Shown here in pieces: positions 1 through 8,644 of a stretch of 64,000 nucleotides of DNA. The DNA lies in the NCBI GenBank assembly GCA_965209045.1, contig CBDBPW010000001.1, forward strand, positions 496,001 to 560,000. Direction: 5' to 3'. The position numbers and the translations under genes were made by a program. Under the pieces are notes generated by a model. The model did not search any database. It was not told where the DNA came from and was given only the letters and a program-made list of their open reading frames with translations. The stretch is from JAJEFO01 sp965209045. GTDB taxonomy: Bacteria > Pseudomonadota > Alphaproteobacteria > Rhodobacterales > Rhodobacteraceae. The stretch's first letter is position 1, and each line of letters starts with the position of its first letter.

Positions 1-246
1 TGCTGTCGGTACTTCTGCAAGAACATCGAGAGGATGCGGTACGACAGGTGCCGCGACCTGGGCATGCAGGTCGGAAGCGGTGTCGTGGAGGGTGGCTGTC
101 GCCAGTTCGGGCTGCGCCTCAAGCGCTCGGGAACACGCTGGTCGGAGAGGGGCGCGAACGCGATGCTCGCTCTCAAGAGCTGCGCCATGAACCTCAGGGT
201 GCCCGACTTCCTCGACTGGCGGGCGAATCAGGCCATCGCGGCATGA
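1..246 (+). pseudogene. ISKra4-like transposase, C-terminal fragment
   Basis: The reading frame is open from the first base of the window and ends at 246, so the gene continues to the left. The visible part carries the block QVGSGVVEGGCRQFG followed by LKRSGTRWSERGANAML, which matches the conserved C-terminal end of ISKra4-type DDE transposases (GLPIGSGVVEAAC...RLKRSGMRWS). A second, frameshifted copy lies at 11,511-11,920 on the other strand. The sequences just after both stops are also similar (around GGGCTACACCC and GGGCTGCACCC), as expected for a shared element end. The upstream part cannot be judged here. Confidence 0.7.
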
Positions 247-335
247 GCAACTAATCTGGGCTACACCCACACACAGACTGCCTCTTGACAGCCAGTTTTC
301 ACGCTTCCCGATGCCGTGCCCCGTCTTGAAAACCG

Positions 336-357
336 GGGGCGGCCTGTTGGCCGCCCC
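336..357 (-). terminator. rho-independent-type terminator
   Basis: A perfect 9-bp stem (GGGGCGGCC and GGCCGCCCC) has a 4-base loop. Read on the minus strand the stem is followed by CCGGTTTT. It lies about 125 bp past the stop of the minus-strand gene at 482-1009 and probably ends that transcript. Confidence 0.5.
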
Positions 358-481
358 TCCTTGCCTCGCCAGACCGTGAACTGCCTTGCCATGGCATGTT
401 CCGCCCTGCCTTGCCCTGAAATCAGAACTCCTCAATGCTCTCCGTCTCAAAACGTCCGTAATGACCGGATCTCTCCGGGCG

Positions 482-1009
482 TCAGTCGCCAAGACCGATG
501 CGCCGTCCGGCAATGTCGAGCCAGGACGCCAGCTGCCTTTCGTCAACGAGTTCGTCATCGACTTCGACGGTGAACGTCGCGGCCCATTCGTCGAACTTGG
601 CGCGGGTGCGCAGAATGCGCTGCACCACGACGCCCGTCGTGAACTGCACCGTCTTGCACAGTTCGTCGGCAGTCGTGCCGAGAGACGTGTCGTAGTCGAA
701 TGACTCCACCCTGTCGACGATCAGTCCCTCGCGGACTTGCGGCCCTTGCTTCAGCTTCCGTGCTCCGGTTCCGATGGCAGCCCTGAAAGCTGCTGCCGGG
801 ACTGTCGGCGCTCCGTCTCCGTCGAGCCAAGGCGATGTGAGGCATTCGATCTCTCGGAGTCGCGTGTCGTCAGATTCCGTTCGGTTCTTGCCGCGCTTGC
901 TGGCGATTTCCGCCCTTTCGATGTTGGCGGGAGATCGTGTGTCGAGGCCAGCCGCGCCGTTGTGCATGACGAGGGGCGACAGCCCCTTGATCGTGATTCT
1001 GTATCGCAT
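482..1009 (-). CDS. conserved hypothetical protein, phage-type
   Basis: This is a 175-aa soluble protein with no signal peptide or membrane segment. It begins MRYRITIKGLSPLVMHNG and ends ELVDERQLASWLDIAGRRIGLGD. From memory, this start (YRVTI-GLTPLLMHN) and this end (EFTV...L...L.IAGR.IGLGD) recur in a family of uncharacterised proteins from prophages and phage-like islands. Those relatives usually run on past GLGD (to W.P...G.F), so this copy may be truncated by a few residues. A possible ribosome site (AAGGTG) lies about 12 nt before the ATG. It stands alone between two mobile elements. The function is not known. Confidence 0.6.
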   Translation of the reverse strand: MRYRITIKGLSPLVMHNGAAGLDTRSPANIERAEIASKRGKNRTESDDTRLREIECLTSPWLDGDGAPTVPAAAFRAAIGTGARKLKQGPQVREGLIVDRVESFDYDTSLGTTADELCKTVQFTTGVVVQRILRTRAKFDEWAATFTVEVDDELVDERQLASWLDIAGRRIGLGD

Positions 1010-1175
1010 GGCGTCTCACACCTTCCCATTGCCGGAAACTTGTCGAGCAACCGGGCCGGTTTGTCGTGTCATCGCGTATCCTTCCCTGTTGGATTGCACT
1101 GGACAGTTGCCGGACACGCTAGCCTCGATTCCCAACCGCCACAAATGATGTGAATCCGGCCAGGTTCGGATCCGA

Positions 1176-2927
1176 TCACAGGAAGCTGATCCGCAGCCGG
1201 CGGTTTTCGAGCCAAGGCACGGCGACGTCGGTCTCGTCGTAGGATGCGTTGAGGAGGAACGGGTTGTTCGCCCGGCGTCCGAGCCGGACGTCGATGCCGT
1301 CGTCGTTGATCGTGACGTCGGCGGGCGCCTTGACGAAGTTCCGGAACAGCGTGCGGGACTTCGCGTTCTGCTTGCCGTTGCCGAGGCGGACGGCCAGCAG
1401 CCGGTACAGCCCGCTGGCCATGAGCGTGAGCTGGAGGTCGAGGTCGATCTTCATCGGCACCGCCGCGGACAGCGCGTCCATGTGGAAGAAGTCGATGGCG
1501 TCGGCGATGGCGTTCTCGATCACCATGCGCCGGGCGTAGCGGTCGACGAGCTGGCTCGCGGACGTCCTCATCTGGTTGGTCAGCAGAAGGGTCGGCCGCT
1601 CATGGCCCAGGCCGCGCACGGCGAGCTGGCGGACGTCGTCGGGATAGCCGGAGATCCGGACGCGCCGGTCGAGGACCATGGGCGTGCGGTAGATGCGCCC
1701 GACGTTGGTGAGGCGCACCTGCTTCCAGTCGCTCTCCGGGCAGGCGGCGATGGCGTCGAGCAGCGATCCGGAGCGCCTGCGCAGCGTCAGGAAGTCGATT
1801 CCCATCGCGTCGATCCGCGCGAGGTTGGCATGGGTCGTCAGCCGGGAATCGAACACCAGCTCCCTGGGCGGGCCGCCGTTGCGCTCCTCCCAGAACTCGA
1901 TGAAGCGGAGGACCTCGTCGTTCTGGTCCCCCTTCCGGACCCGGGCGTTGGCGTAGACGAGCAGGCGGGCGTCGGCGTCGCGGGCGAGGAAGGCGAGGAT
2001 GCCCTTCTGCCTGCGGCTCCGCTTGGAGACGTAGTGCCTCTCCACCGGCGCCTCCGGGTCCTTGCCGTGCCAGGGGATGGTGTGGAAGTCCAGGTCGAAG
2101 GAGCCGTCGCCGCCGAGGTCGGTCTCCAGGCCGTTCAGCGCCCGGTGCCAGCGGTCCATGAGGCCGGCGCACAGCTTCGGGTCGACGCGGCCGGAATACT
2201 CGGTCAGGCTCGAGCGCTTGGGCATGACGTTGAGCCCGGCGAAGAGGGCGATGCCGGGATCGAGGATGTCGGCCATGACATGCGGCGGCCTGCCGATGCC
2301 CCAGAGCTTCAGCGCCAGCAGGGCCCGGAAGGCGTGGCCTGCGGGGATCATCGTGCTGCCCGGCATGCCGCTGTCGCCGACGATCTGATCGAGGTCGAGC
2401 CGGACGAGGTCGGGGACGAACAGGAACAGCCCGCCGAACTCGGTGCGCAGGCGCCGCGGCGACAGGTCGAGCTCCCGGACGTCGGCGGCCGGGGCGGCGG
2501 CGGGCCGCAGGGCCGCCTCCCGTTCGCCGGGCGACCGGCGCGGCAGCTTGCCGACGCCGTTCCTGCGCAGGACGCGCTGCACGATCGTCGTTCCGGCCGG
2601 CATCCCCTCCTCCCCGAGCTTCCGGCTGATCTCCCCGACCGAGAGCGCCGCGGTCCTGCGCAGCTCCAGGATCCGCCGGTCCCGCCGCAGCCTGAGAGGC
2701 TCCTCGGGGTTCGCCTTCGGGCCCGGCCTGCGCTCGGCGAAGAATGCGGACAGGTCGGGGTTGCCGCGCAGCCTCGTGCAGAGGTTGCGGAAGGAGCCGA
2801 GGCTGTAGCCGAAGCGCTCCGCGACCGTCCCGGCCTCCAGGCCCTCGAGGAAGTGGGCCCTGAGGGCCTCGTACTGAAGGTGGGTCCGGGATTCGGGCTT
2901 GCGGAAGAGTTCGGCCAGGTCGGTCAT
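1176..2927 (-). CDS. DDE transposase with N-terminal helix-turn-helix region
   Basis: A full-length 583-aa protein. The first 140 residues look like two helix-turn-helix segments (AERFGYSLGSFRNLCTR and ALSVGEISRKLGEEGMP). The rest reads as an RNase-H-fold transposase of the IS4/IS1380 type. Candidate acidic residues are the Asp of DLDFHTIPWHG, the Asp of ELVFDSRLTTHAN, and the Glu of RRMVIENAIADAIDFFHMD, which sits in a Y-x2-R-x3-E context. No frameshift is visible, so it may be active. Imperfect candidate element ends sharing ATGATGT occur near 1145 on the left and about 2975 on the right in inverted orientation, but no target duplication was found. The exact IS family is uncertain. Confidence 0.75.
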   Translation of the reverse strand: MTDLAELFRKPESRTHLQYEALRAHFLEGLEAGTVAERFGYSLGSFRNLCTRLRGNPDLSAFFAERRPGPKANPEEPLRLRRDRRILELRRTAALSVGEISRKLGEEGMPAGTTIVQRVLRRNGVGKLPRRSPGEREAALRPAAAPAADVRELDLSPRRLRTEFGGLFLFVPDLVRLDLDQIVGDSGMPGSTMIPAGHAFRALLALKLWGIGRPPHVMADILDPGIALFAGLNVMPKRSSLTEYSGRVDPKLCAGLMDRWHRALNGLETDLGGDGSFDLDFHTIPWHGKDPEAPVERHYVSKRSRRQKGILAFLARDADARLLVYANARVRKGDQNDEVLRFIEFWEERNGGPPRELVFDSRLTTHANLARIDAMGIDFLTLRRRSGSLLDAIAACPESDWKQVRLTNVGRIYRTPMVLDRRVRISGYPDDVRQLAVRGLGHERPTLLLTNQMRTSASQLVDRYARRMVIENAIADAIDFFHMDALSAAVPMKIDLDLQLTLMASGLYRLLAVRLGNGKQNAKSRTLFRNFVKAPADVTINDDGIDVRLGRRANNPFLLNASYDETDVAVPWLENRRLRISFL

Positions 2928-2942
2928 TGCAATACATGTAGT

Positions 2943-3347
2943 TTGGATACTGACCCCACGATACTACATCATCGATCCCGCTGCAAGCCGGAATCGCGTG
3001 GATTCATGCCGGACATGCCGGCCGACGCCACGGTTCGGCCGAAAACGTCCGAAACGAGGGCCGTGCATGGCTGGCAGGAGGAGGCGGAGGTCCCGGCCCG
3101 GCGCGGGTGCGGCGCCGGATGTCCGCACCGCGCTCTTACGTGGAACATTGACAATTGAAACCAAAAACCGTCAATGCGATGATCCGGTGCCGGCCGGGAC
3201 GGAATCGTCAGGGTGCCGGCAGCCCGCCGGGGAGCCGGTTCGTCGAGAAAACCACTGCAAGGGCCGCTCGCTGGACGGCGCCAGACCGGGCCGGCGGTGC
3301 AGGCACGTCGGCTGATTCACATGAATTGCGGTCGTTGGACATTGAGG
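2943..3347. other. intergenic stretch without a recognisable gene
   Basis: The first 40 bases may be the outer end of the transposase element. The remainder has only short overlapping frames on both strands with no recognisable protein and no convincing ribosome site. Confidence 0.4.
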
Positions 3348-3650
3348 CTAGTCACGCGCCGCCTGCTTTTCGATCATGAGCCTGATCATGCGGTCCAGGA
3401 AGACGCGACCCCGCGCGTCCAGCCGACCAGCGCGGCGCAACATGCTCTCGACATCAGGGGCAAGATTGTCCGGCAACTCCCCCAGCATTTCCTCAACCGA
3501 AACGCCGAAGTAGTCGGCCAGCCTGGCGACAACCGCTGATGTCGATTTCTTCATCCGGCCCTTTTCCAGCCGCCAGATCATGTACCTGGAAACGCCGACG
3601 GCGGCGGCGGCGGCAACCTGAGTCTGTGTCGCACCTTTCCTTTCGCGCAA
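3348..3650 (-). CDS. XRE-family helix-turn-helix regulator
   Basis: A small DNA-binding protein of about 100 aa. Residues 8-60 form a lambda-repressor-type helix-turn-helix (TQTQVAAAAAVGVSRYMIWR, then LEKGRMKKSTSAVVARLADY, FGVSVEEMLGEL). The tail is short and charged. The 3650 start is TTG. The same frame upstream reads VAKLKELRERKG, a normal beginning for this family, before an in-frame TGA, with no ATG or GTG between. The next frame has GTG AAT ACG CGT just upstream, so one extra base near 3670 may have broken the original start. It sits alone beside a TnpB remnant, so its target cannot be inferred. Confidence 0.7.
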   Translation of the reverse strand: MRERKGATQTQVAAAAAVGVSRYMIWRLEKGRMKKSTSAVVARLADYFGVSVEEMLGELPDNLAPDVESMLRRAGRLDARGRVFLDRMIRLMIEKQAARD

Positions 3651-3744
3651 CTCCTTCAGCTTGGCTACCCAAACGCGTATTCACGCTTCCCCCTTGACCG
3701 CAGCGATCTGCGCCTGCTTCTGAAGCATGGCCAGCGCCGTCCCG

Positions 3745-4598
3745 TCACGCGCAATCCGCGGGTTGCGCCGTCGCTGGCCGGAAGTCGTGAAGGGTGCGCC
3801 CGATCCCGTTTGACGCTCTCGCCGGGTCAAGGCAGAGGTTGCCAACGGCGAACTCGCTGCACGGGACCGGACAAACCTCGGACGTCCCCGAGAAGACGAT
3901 CTCGCGTTCCTGGTGCTTGCGACTTGTCAAGGGCGCTTGACGCATGGCCGTTCGGGCGCCCTGCGATCCGCAACCGGCTGCGCGTGACGCTTCGCCAGGC
4001 GCCATGGCACGCGCCTGCAATGCGTGAAACAGGATGTTCCGCGCTGCGTTCAAGTCGGCGTTCTCCCCGTGTCCGCAGGCGCGGCACATGAAGTTCGCTC
4101 GCGACGTCCTGGGACCGTCGCTCGCAGACCCGCAGATGGAGCTGGCATGGAGGTGTCTTGCAGTTCGACCGTGATCACCGTGCCGCCCCTGCGGACAGCC
4201 TTGCATTTCGGCATCTGCCTGGTCTGGCATGGCGCGACGTTCAGACTCCGGCGGTTGACGCCAACCCTCTCCTGCACCAGCTTCCACGGCCTTTCGCGCG
4301 CCCCTATCGCGCTGGCCTTCGGGTCCCTCGCCGAAGTGGCTTCGATTGCAGTCACGGAGTGTTCACGGACGACCTTGGTCATGACACCGTGGGCGCGTTC
4401 CTTCCTGCGCGCCGCCTGCTTCCGCCTTGTGACGGCCGGTCTGGCCACGCACTTCCGGCGACGGTTCGATCCGCGCGGCACCTCCCGGCGATGCAGCGGA
4501 CGCGGTGCGGAGCCGGACAGGCCGAAGACGCTCGCGGACAGCACTGCTGCGGTCCCGTCCTCGACCGCGACGTCAACGTCGCGCACAGCGTGCTGCAA
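3745..4598 (-). pseudogene. tnpB: IS200/IS605-type TnpB, decayed
   Basis: Pieces of TnpB are spread over two minus-strand frames. From 4598 down to about 4150, one frame has VDVAVEDGTAAVLS, which resembles the RuvC-I Asp region, and then TRRKQAARRKERAHGVMTKV with VREHSVTAIE, which resembles the bridge-helix and RuvC-II region. From about 4150 to 3745 a second frame has the zinc-ribbon end FMCRACGHGENADLNAARNI. The first CxxC of the zinc ribbon is degraded to SSICGS. The frameshift and lost Cys residues mean the protein is not functional. No TnpA gene is present. Confidence 0.65.
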
Positions 4599-4605
4599 CA
4601 GCTCA

Positions 4606-4695
4606 CGGGGCCGAGAACCGGCTTCGGTCGCGAAGCGGGCCGGCTGCCGTGCAGCCTGGCCGAGAAGCGGTGGCCTTCAGGCGACGAAGTGTGCA
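4606..4695 (+). repeat. diverged repeat, copy 1 (partner at 15,309-15,398)
   Basis: About 90 bp resembles 15,309-15,398 in the same orientation. Shared blocks include TTCGGTCGCGAAGC and TTGGCCGAGAAGC or CTGGCCGAGAAGC. Both copies lie a short distance beyond the 3' end of a minus-strand lipoprotein gene. Translated, both give GREAG...LAEK. In copy 1 this follows DRDVNVAHSVLQ, which resembles the C-terminus of TnpB, so the repeat is probably the 3' end of a TnpB-type element pointing rightwards. Confidence 0.45.
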
Positions 4696-4826
4696 CTCTA
4701 CCTTGTTCAAGATTGAAACGCTGCGGACGCCTTGGCCTTGCGAACGCTCATGCCAATTCACTCCACGGATCCTGGTGGTACGCTGCCACCCACGCAGCTT
4801 CGAAATCTCTCAGACCCACTCCTCCG

Positions 4827-7088
4827 TCATTCGTCAGCAGTTCCCGCGAAGACGCCAATGAAGCTGCCTTCCGTTCCTCCTGCGGACGCAAATCGCGCTC
4901 CATGCGTTCCCGCAGCCAATCGCGGATTCCCATTGCTGTCTGGCATATTCGAGAACTTGCCGCCCCAACTGCCGCTTGCATCCGTGATGTCGAACCCGGA
5001 ACTGGCCGATGTCACCCTGGTGTCCCCGGCAAATCCGTCTGCGCGAATGACGGTCCTTTCGAGAACGATCCCCCATGTCGTCGATGCGCTGCTGAACTGC
5101 CTAGTTCCGCCGGTCTGTGCATGCCGGACTCCGCTCACCTGAATCGAATGCACGTTCCCGCCGATCGTGCCAGCGCCAAAGTCTGCCGAAAGATCCAGGC
5201 TGCCCTTGTAGTCCCCTGTCTCGCGCGATCCGGCAACCATGCCGGCGACGTCTCCGCCGTAGATGACCGCGTATCCACCCTGTGCAAGCCCGCTGTACGA
5301 GGCGGTTCCTGCGGAAGGCAGGCGCGGGTTTCCGGAAAGCTCGGGACTGTCCACGAACGCTCCCGACTCGATCACTTCCATCGTGTCGGAGACCAGCATC
5401 CAATGGCCGCCGGTCAACCAGTTTCCCCAGGTTTCGTAGGCCTGTCTCACCACGTCCTCGGCGAGCTTCCCGCGGATCGGGAAGTTGCGATGCGTCCTCC
5501 AGAACTCGTACCAGTCTTCATCGCTGGACACCCAGTTGCTCCACAGGAAGACGCCGTCGATGATCCCGGGGTATTTCGCCATGGCGTTCAGCAGCGCCTG
5601 GTACATGTTGGCCTGGGTTTCGCGCCCGTCGTCCAGGCCGTTGCCGTTTCCGTCGAAGAACACGAACGGGGACGTCTCCGTGCGTGCCGGATTGGCGGGT
5701 GATCCGACTTCGTCGGACGCTCCGTGTTCCAGCAACATGATCGGCCGGCCGGGGTTTCGCTCCGCCAATGGAACGAAATGCTCCCGGATAATCTTCTCGT
5801 ACCGTGCCTGCAGGCTGCTCACGCTCGCAACCGTGGCCGGCTCGGAGTCCGCGACGGGAAACCAGCTGCTGATGCCCACGACGTCAAGATCCAGGTCTTC
5901 CCACAAATTGCTTGATCCCGGTCCGTAGAAGTCATCCGCCGTCAGCGCGTGATAGTGCATGTCGTAGGTCAGCTGACCGGAAAACACCTCGCGGACGCGC
6001 GTGACCATTTCTTCGAGCTCGTCCCGGAAGTGGTTGCTCCAGCGTCCGCCCGACCTTGTGCGGAAAAGCCTCTCCGTCTCGGTTCCCAGGGAGAACATGC
6101 GCGCGCCCTCTTCTTCGGCGAGGCGCGCGAAGTGCACCGCCTGGTCCGCGTAGGTCTTCCAGAACTCGGCCACGAACCGCCCGTGATCGGGGTGGTCCGG
6201 AGTCCAGGGCCAGTCCGAAGGTGAAGTGCCCGCTCCCGGCACCACGGGGTCGCCAAGCTGCCACCTGGACACGGGACGTTCGGAACGTTCCGCCTCGAAG
6301 GATTCGAATGCCAAGGTCAGGTAGACTTCTATGCCGTGCGCCCTGTACTCCCGGATGAACTGCCGGAGAACGTCATCCTCGAACGTGGCGATGTTGTCCC
6401 CGACTGGAGAATACACGCGCTCGACGGTGCTGTCCGTGCTGTCGTCGTAGTGCAGCGCGACGGAGAGACCGACCCAGTTCACGTTCAGGCTCTTGAGATA
6501 GTCAATGTGATCCTGCGGCACGAGATTTCCGCGTCGGTTGCGGGCCTTCCAGGCCTCCACGACCTGTCCGTGGGTTCCCCAGTTCCCTCCTGCATGAACC
6601 GCTCTTAATGGCAGTTCGTCTGCAGGTCTTTCGCCGAACGCCCGGACTGTGGACGTCATGCCGCCCGATCCGGACTGGAGAAGCCAGCTTTCTGCGATCT
6701 GGCTTGCACGAACCGGGACGGCGGCGAGCGGACCGGCGGCGTGTTCCTGGCTGGACAGGATGATGCTCGTTCCGTCCTCCCGGGTCACGACAAGGTCAAG
6801 CCGGCCGCGATCAAACACGCCGGTCACGTTGTCGGTCGTGACGTTTGCCCGATCCTTGTTGCTGGACTGAACCACGGCTCGCCTTCCGAGAACGGGAACG
6901 GCGGCCGCCGCGGACGCCAGGCTGTCGAATCCCTGGTCGGGAGAGGGCTGTGTGCCGGTGCCGTTTGCTGGCGTGCCGGGAGGGGTGTTCTCGACCCCCG
7001 ACCAGCCGCCATCGCCGCCTCCGCAGGCTGCGAGCAGAGCGGCGGCAGTTCCTAGAGCCACCAATGTTGTCGCGTATCTCATTGACAT
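4827..7088 (-). CDS. surface lipoprotein with glycoside-hydrolase-like TIM barrel and TbpB-like C-terminal domain
   Basis: A 753-aa lipoprotein. The signal peptide ends in a lipobox (LLAACGGG, Cys22), followed by a flexible Gly/Pro/Thr stretch to about residue 50. Residues 165-560 resemble a (beta/alpha)8 glycoside hydrolase of the GH113 type: GGNWGTHGQVVEAWKARNRR, a conserved GTETE at 335-339, and LLEHGASD at 452-459, giving Glu337 and Glu454 as candidate catalytic residues. An EF-hand-like loop, DGNGNGLDDGRE, lies at about 479-490. Residues 595-753 resemble the small beta-barrel of the neighbouring lipoproteins (TASYSGLAQGGYAV, LSADFGAGTIGG, ending FIGVFAGTADE). It probably acts on a polysaccharide at the cell surface. 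ATG 7082 is an alternative start two codons on. The gene is solitary. The hydrolase family assignment is tentative. Confidence 0.75.
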   Translation of the reverse strand: MSMRYATTLVALGTAAALLAACGGGDGGWSGVENTPPGTPANGTGTQPSPDQGFDSLASAAAAVPVLGRRAVVQSSNKDRANVTTDNVTGVFDRGRLDLVVTREDGTSIILSSQEHAAGPLAAVPVRASQIAESWLLQSGSGGMTSTVRAFGERPADELPLRAVHAGGNWGTHGQVVEAWKARNRRGNLVPQDHIDYLKSLNVNWVGLSVALHYDDSTDSTVERVYSPVGDNIATFEDDVLRQFIREYRAHGIEVYLTLAFESFEAERSERPVSRWQLGDPVVPGAGTSPSDWPWTPDHPDHGRFVAEFWKTYADQAVHFARLAEEEGARMFSLGTETERLFRTRSGGRWSNHFRDELEEMVTRVREVFSGQLTYDMHYHALTADDFYGPGSSNLWEDLDLDVVGISSWFPVADSEPATVASVSSLQARYEKIIREHFVPLAERNPGRPIMLLEHGASDEVGSPANPARTETSPFVFFDGNGNGLDDGRETQANMYQALLNAMAKYPGIIDGVFLWSNWVSSDEDWYEFWRTHRNFPIRGKLAEDVVRQAYETWGNWLTGGHWMLVSDTMEVIESGAFVDSPELSGNPRLPSAGTASYSGLAQGGYAVIYGGDVAGMVAGSRETGDYKGSLDLSADFGAGTIGGNVHSIQVSGVRHAQTGGTRQFSSASTTWGIVLERTVIRADGFAGDTRVTSASSGFDITDASGSWGGKFSNMPDSNGNPRLAAGTHGARFASAGGTEGSFIGVFAGTADE

Positions 7089-7115
7089 TGAATGGCCTTG
7101 CGCTCGTCCTTTCTG

Positions 7116-7137
7116 CCGCGGCCCGGTCGGGCCGCGG
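7116..7137. terminator. GC-rich hairpin between two lipoprotein genes
   Basis: A perfect 9-bp stem (CCGCGGCCC and GGGCCGCGG) with a GGTC loop lies just past the stop of the minus-strand gene at 7162. The T-rich tail (TTCTTTC) is on the plus side, so it is not a classical terminator for the minus-strand gene, but it may still separate the two transcripts. Confidence 0.4.
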
Positions 7138-7161
7138 TTCTTTCAGGGCGTGCTCTGCGGG

Positions 7162-8193
7162 TCAGTCCTGCGACGAGTAGAAAACGCCAACGGCAATATT
7201 GTCGCTGCTTCCGGCCTCGCCCCTAATGCGGGCCTGGATCGTGCCGCCTGTTTCGCTTGCTGCCGGACCATAGAACTTTCCGGCGACGGTTGAACTGACG
7301 ATTTCAGGGCATTCCGTGCAGGCAGCGGACGGCGCCATCGACGTCGAGAAGCCGTTGCCGGTGATGGTCGCGGGCGTCAGCATGAAGGAGATCGCGGAAA
7401 GGTCCTCGTCCGCGTCCCTGTTTTCCCAGTTGTCCATGACGCCCCCAATGGTGTTGGCAGAAAAGTCCGCCGTGAGCGTGATGTCCGCGTCGAAACGTTC
7501 GCGATCGCGGGCCCCGTCCTCCGGGTAGGAATCAATCCGTACACTGCCCTCGTACACTGCCTCGACGCTAGGCATGTCGCCTGGTGGCGTTTCGAGACCG
7601 ATCACCGCGTAGCGTCTCAGGTCCGCCAGACCTTGATCGCCGCGCGAGTAGTAGATGCCGACGGGAATGTGGAATTGCCGCTTCAGGGGATTGCGTTTGC
7701 CTTCTTCAATCCAGTCACCCCAGTCGAAGCCGCTCGCGTGGTCAATTGGATACCCTGCCCATGTCCACAGGAACTTGTCGTCACTGTCGCCTGGGCCTTC
7801 GATGGAGTAGTGTTCGTCTTCGGGTGCGTGTTCCGGTCCGAAAGTGGTCGCTTCTCCGCCAAGCGTCACCACGAATGTGGGCACCGCGTCCGGCGATGTC
7901 CGGAATATCCGCAGAGTTATGTCCTCGTTGTCGGCCAGTTCGGCATTGTTGACATCGTCATCGTCGAATGTGTGGTCCAGTCCGACCGTCCTTGCAGTGA
8001 AGGCGGTGGCTGCGTCAAGGCTGGTGGCGTTACTGATGCGCGCCGCCATGCTGTCGCCTTCGCCCGAGTAATGGCCTGGATCGGAAGGGCGTTCTCCCGG
8101 CATCCCGCCTGTCTCCGTACCGTCGCCGCCTCCACATGCGGCGAGCATCGCGATTGCCGCGATGGTCGTGGCGATTGTTCCAAAACGTGTCAT
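7162..8193 (-). CDS. TbpB-like surface lipoprotein
   Basis: A 343-aa lipoprotein. The start is ATG 8193, preceded by GGAGGGAC, rather than the longer open frame to 8373. The signal peptide and lipobox MLAACGGG place the lipidated Cys at residue 20. The middle contains YPIDHASGFDWGDWIEEGKR. The C-terminal third has VEAVYEGSV, LTADFSANTIGG, KFYGPAASETGG and a final IAVGVFYSSQD, the order of motifs seen in TbpB-type beta-barrel domains (GxFYGxxAxExGG...GxFxxx). The ligand is unknown. The gene is solitary, lying between two others of the same family, and there is no TonB-dependent receptor or Slam-type secretion gene nearby. Confidence 0.75.
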   Translation of the reverse strand: MTRFGTIATTIAAIAMLAACGGGDGTETGGMPGERPSDPGHYSGEGDSMAARISNATSLDAATAFTARTVGLDHTFDDDDVNNAELADNEDITLRIFRTSPDAVPTFVVTLGGEATTFGPEHAPEDEHYSIEGPGDSDDKFLWTWAGYPIDHASGFDWGDWIEEGKRNPLKRQFHIPVGIYYSRGDQGLADLRRYAVIGLETPPGDMPSVEAVYEGSVRIDSYPEDGARDRERFDADITLTADFSANTIGGVMDNWENRDADEDLSAISFMLTPATITGNGFSTSMAPSAACTECPEIVSSTVAGKFYGPAASETGGTIQARIRGEAGSSDNIAVGVFYSSQD

Positions 8194-8644
8194 TGGCCTT
8201 GTCCCTCCAATCAAATATTGAACGCCCTCGCGGGCGCAGGGCCGTTGCCGACATCCTTTCAGTGAAAGAGAAGTCCCCGCCCAATCTTGGCATTGTACGG
8301 TCTGCGGGGTCCGTTTCAACCGGCACCGCGTTAATTTTACATGTGGATTGTGGAAAATATGATATGAATTCAATTAGCTCCTAAGAGTTACTCCAGCGAA
8401 GTTCAGCTTCGTGGCGAGCGCTGAAATCGAAGGTCCCGGGCCGGACACGGCACCGAGGCATGGGCTCCAAATGACCTTGCAAATCAAGGGGGTCGGTCGG
8501 CACTAAACGCAATCTCCGGAAGTCGGGTCTCCGGAAGTCGGATCCTTGAAAACGAGGCGCTCTCAGCGCAGATGCACGTCAAATCAGTCAAGAAGCCCAT
8601 CGAGTTTCACAGGTCCTGACCCCGCACCTTTCCCGGCTCATTTT
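8194..8644. other. intergenic, upstream of the lipoprotein gene
   Basis: It should hold the leftward promoter of the 7162-8193 gene. The part around 8330-8390 is clearly AT-richer than its surroundings (TTAATTTTACATGTGG, AATATGATATGAATTC), which suits a promoter. GGAAGTCGG is repeated at 8518 and 8531. No gene was recognised. Confidence 0.35.

Noticed and set aside
1482..3158. 558-codon plus-strand open frame
   Set aside because: It is antisense to the clear transposase gene. Its translation is Gly/Glu/Val/Ala-rich with no motifs and no ribosome site.
4158..5702. 514-codon plus-strand open frame across the 3' part of the GH-lipoprotein gene
   Set aside because: Most is antisense to the lipoprotein gene and lacks motifs. 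Only the segment around 4520-4700 resembles a TnpB tail, and it is reported as part of the repeat.
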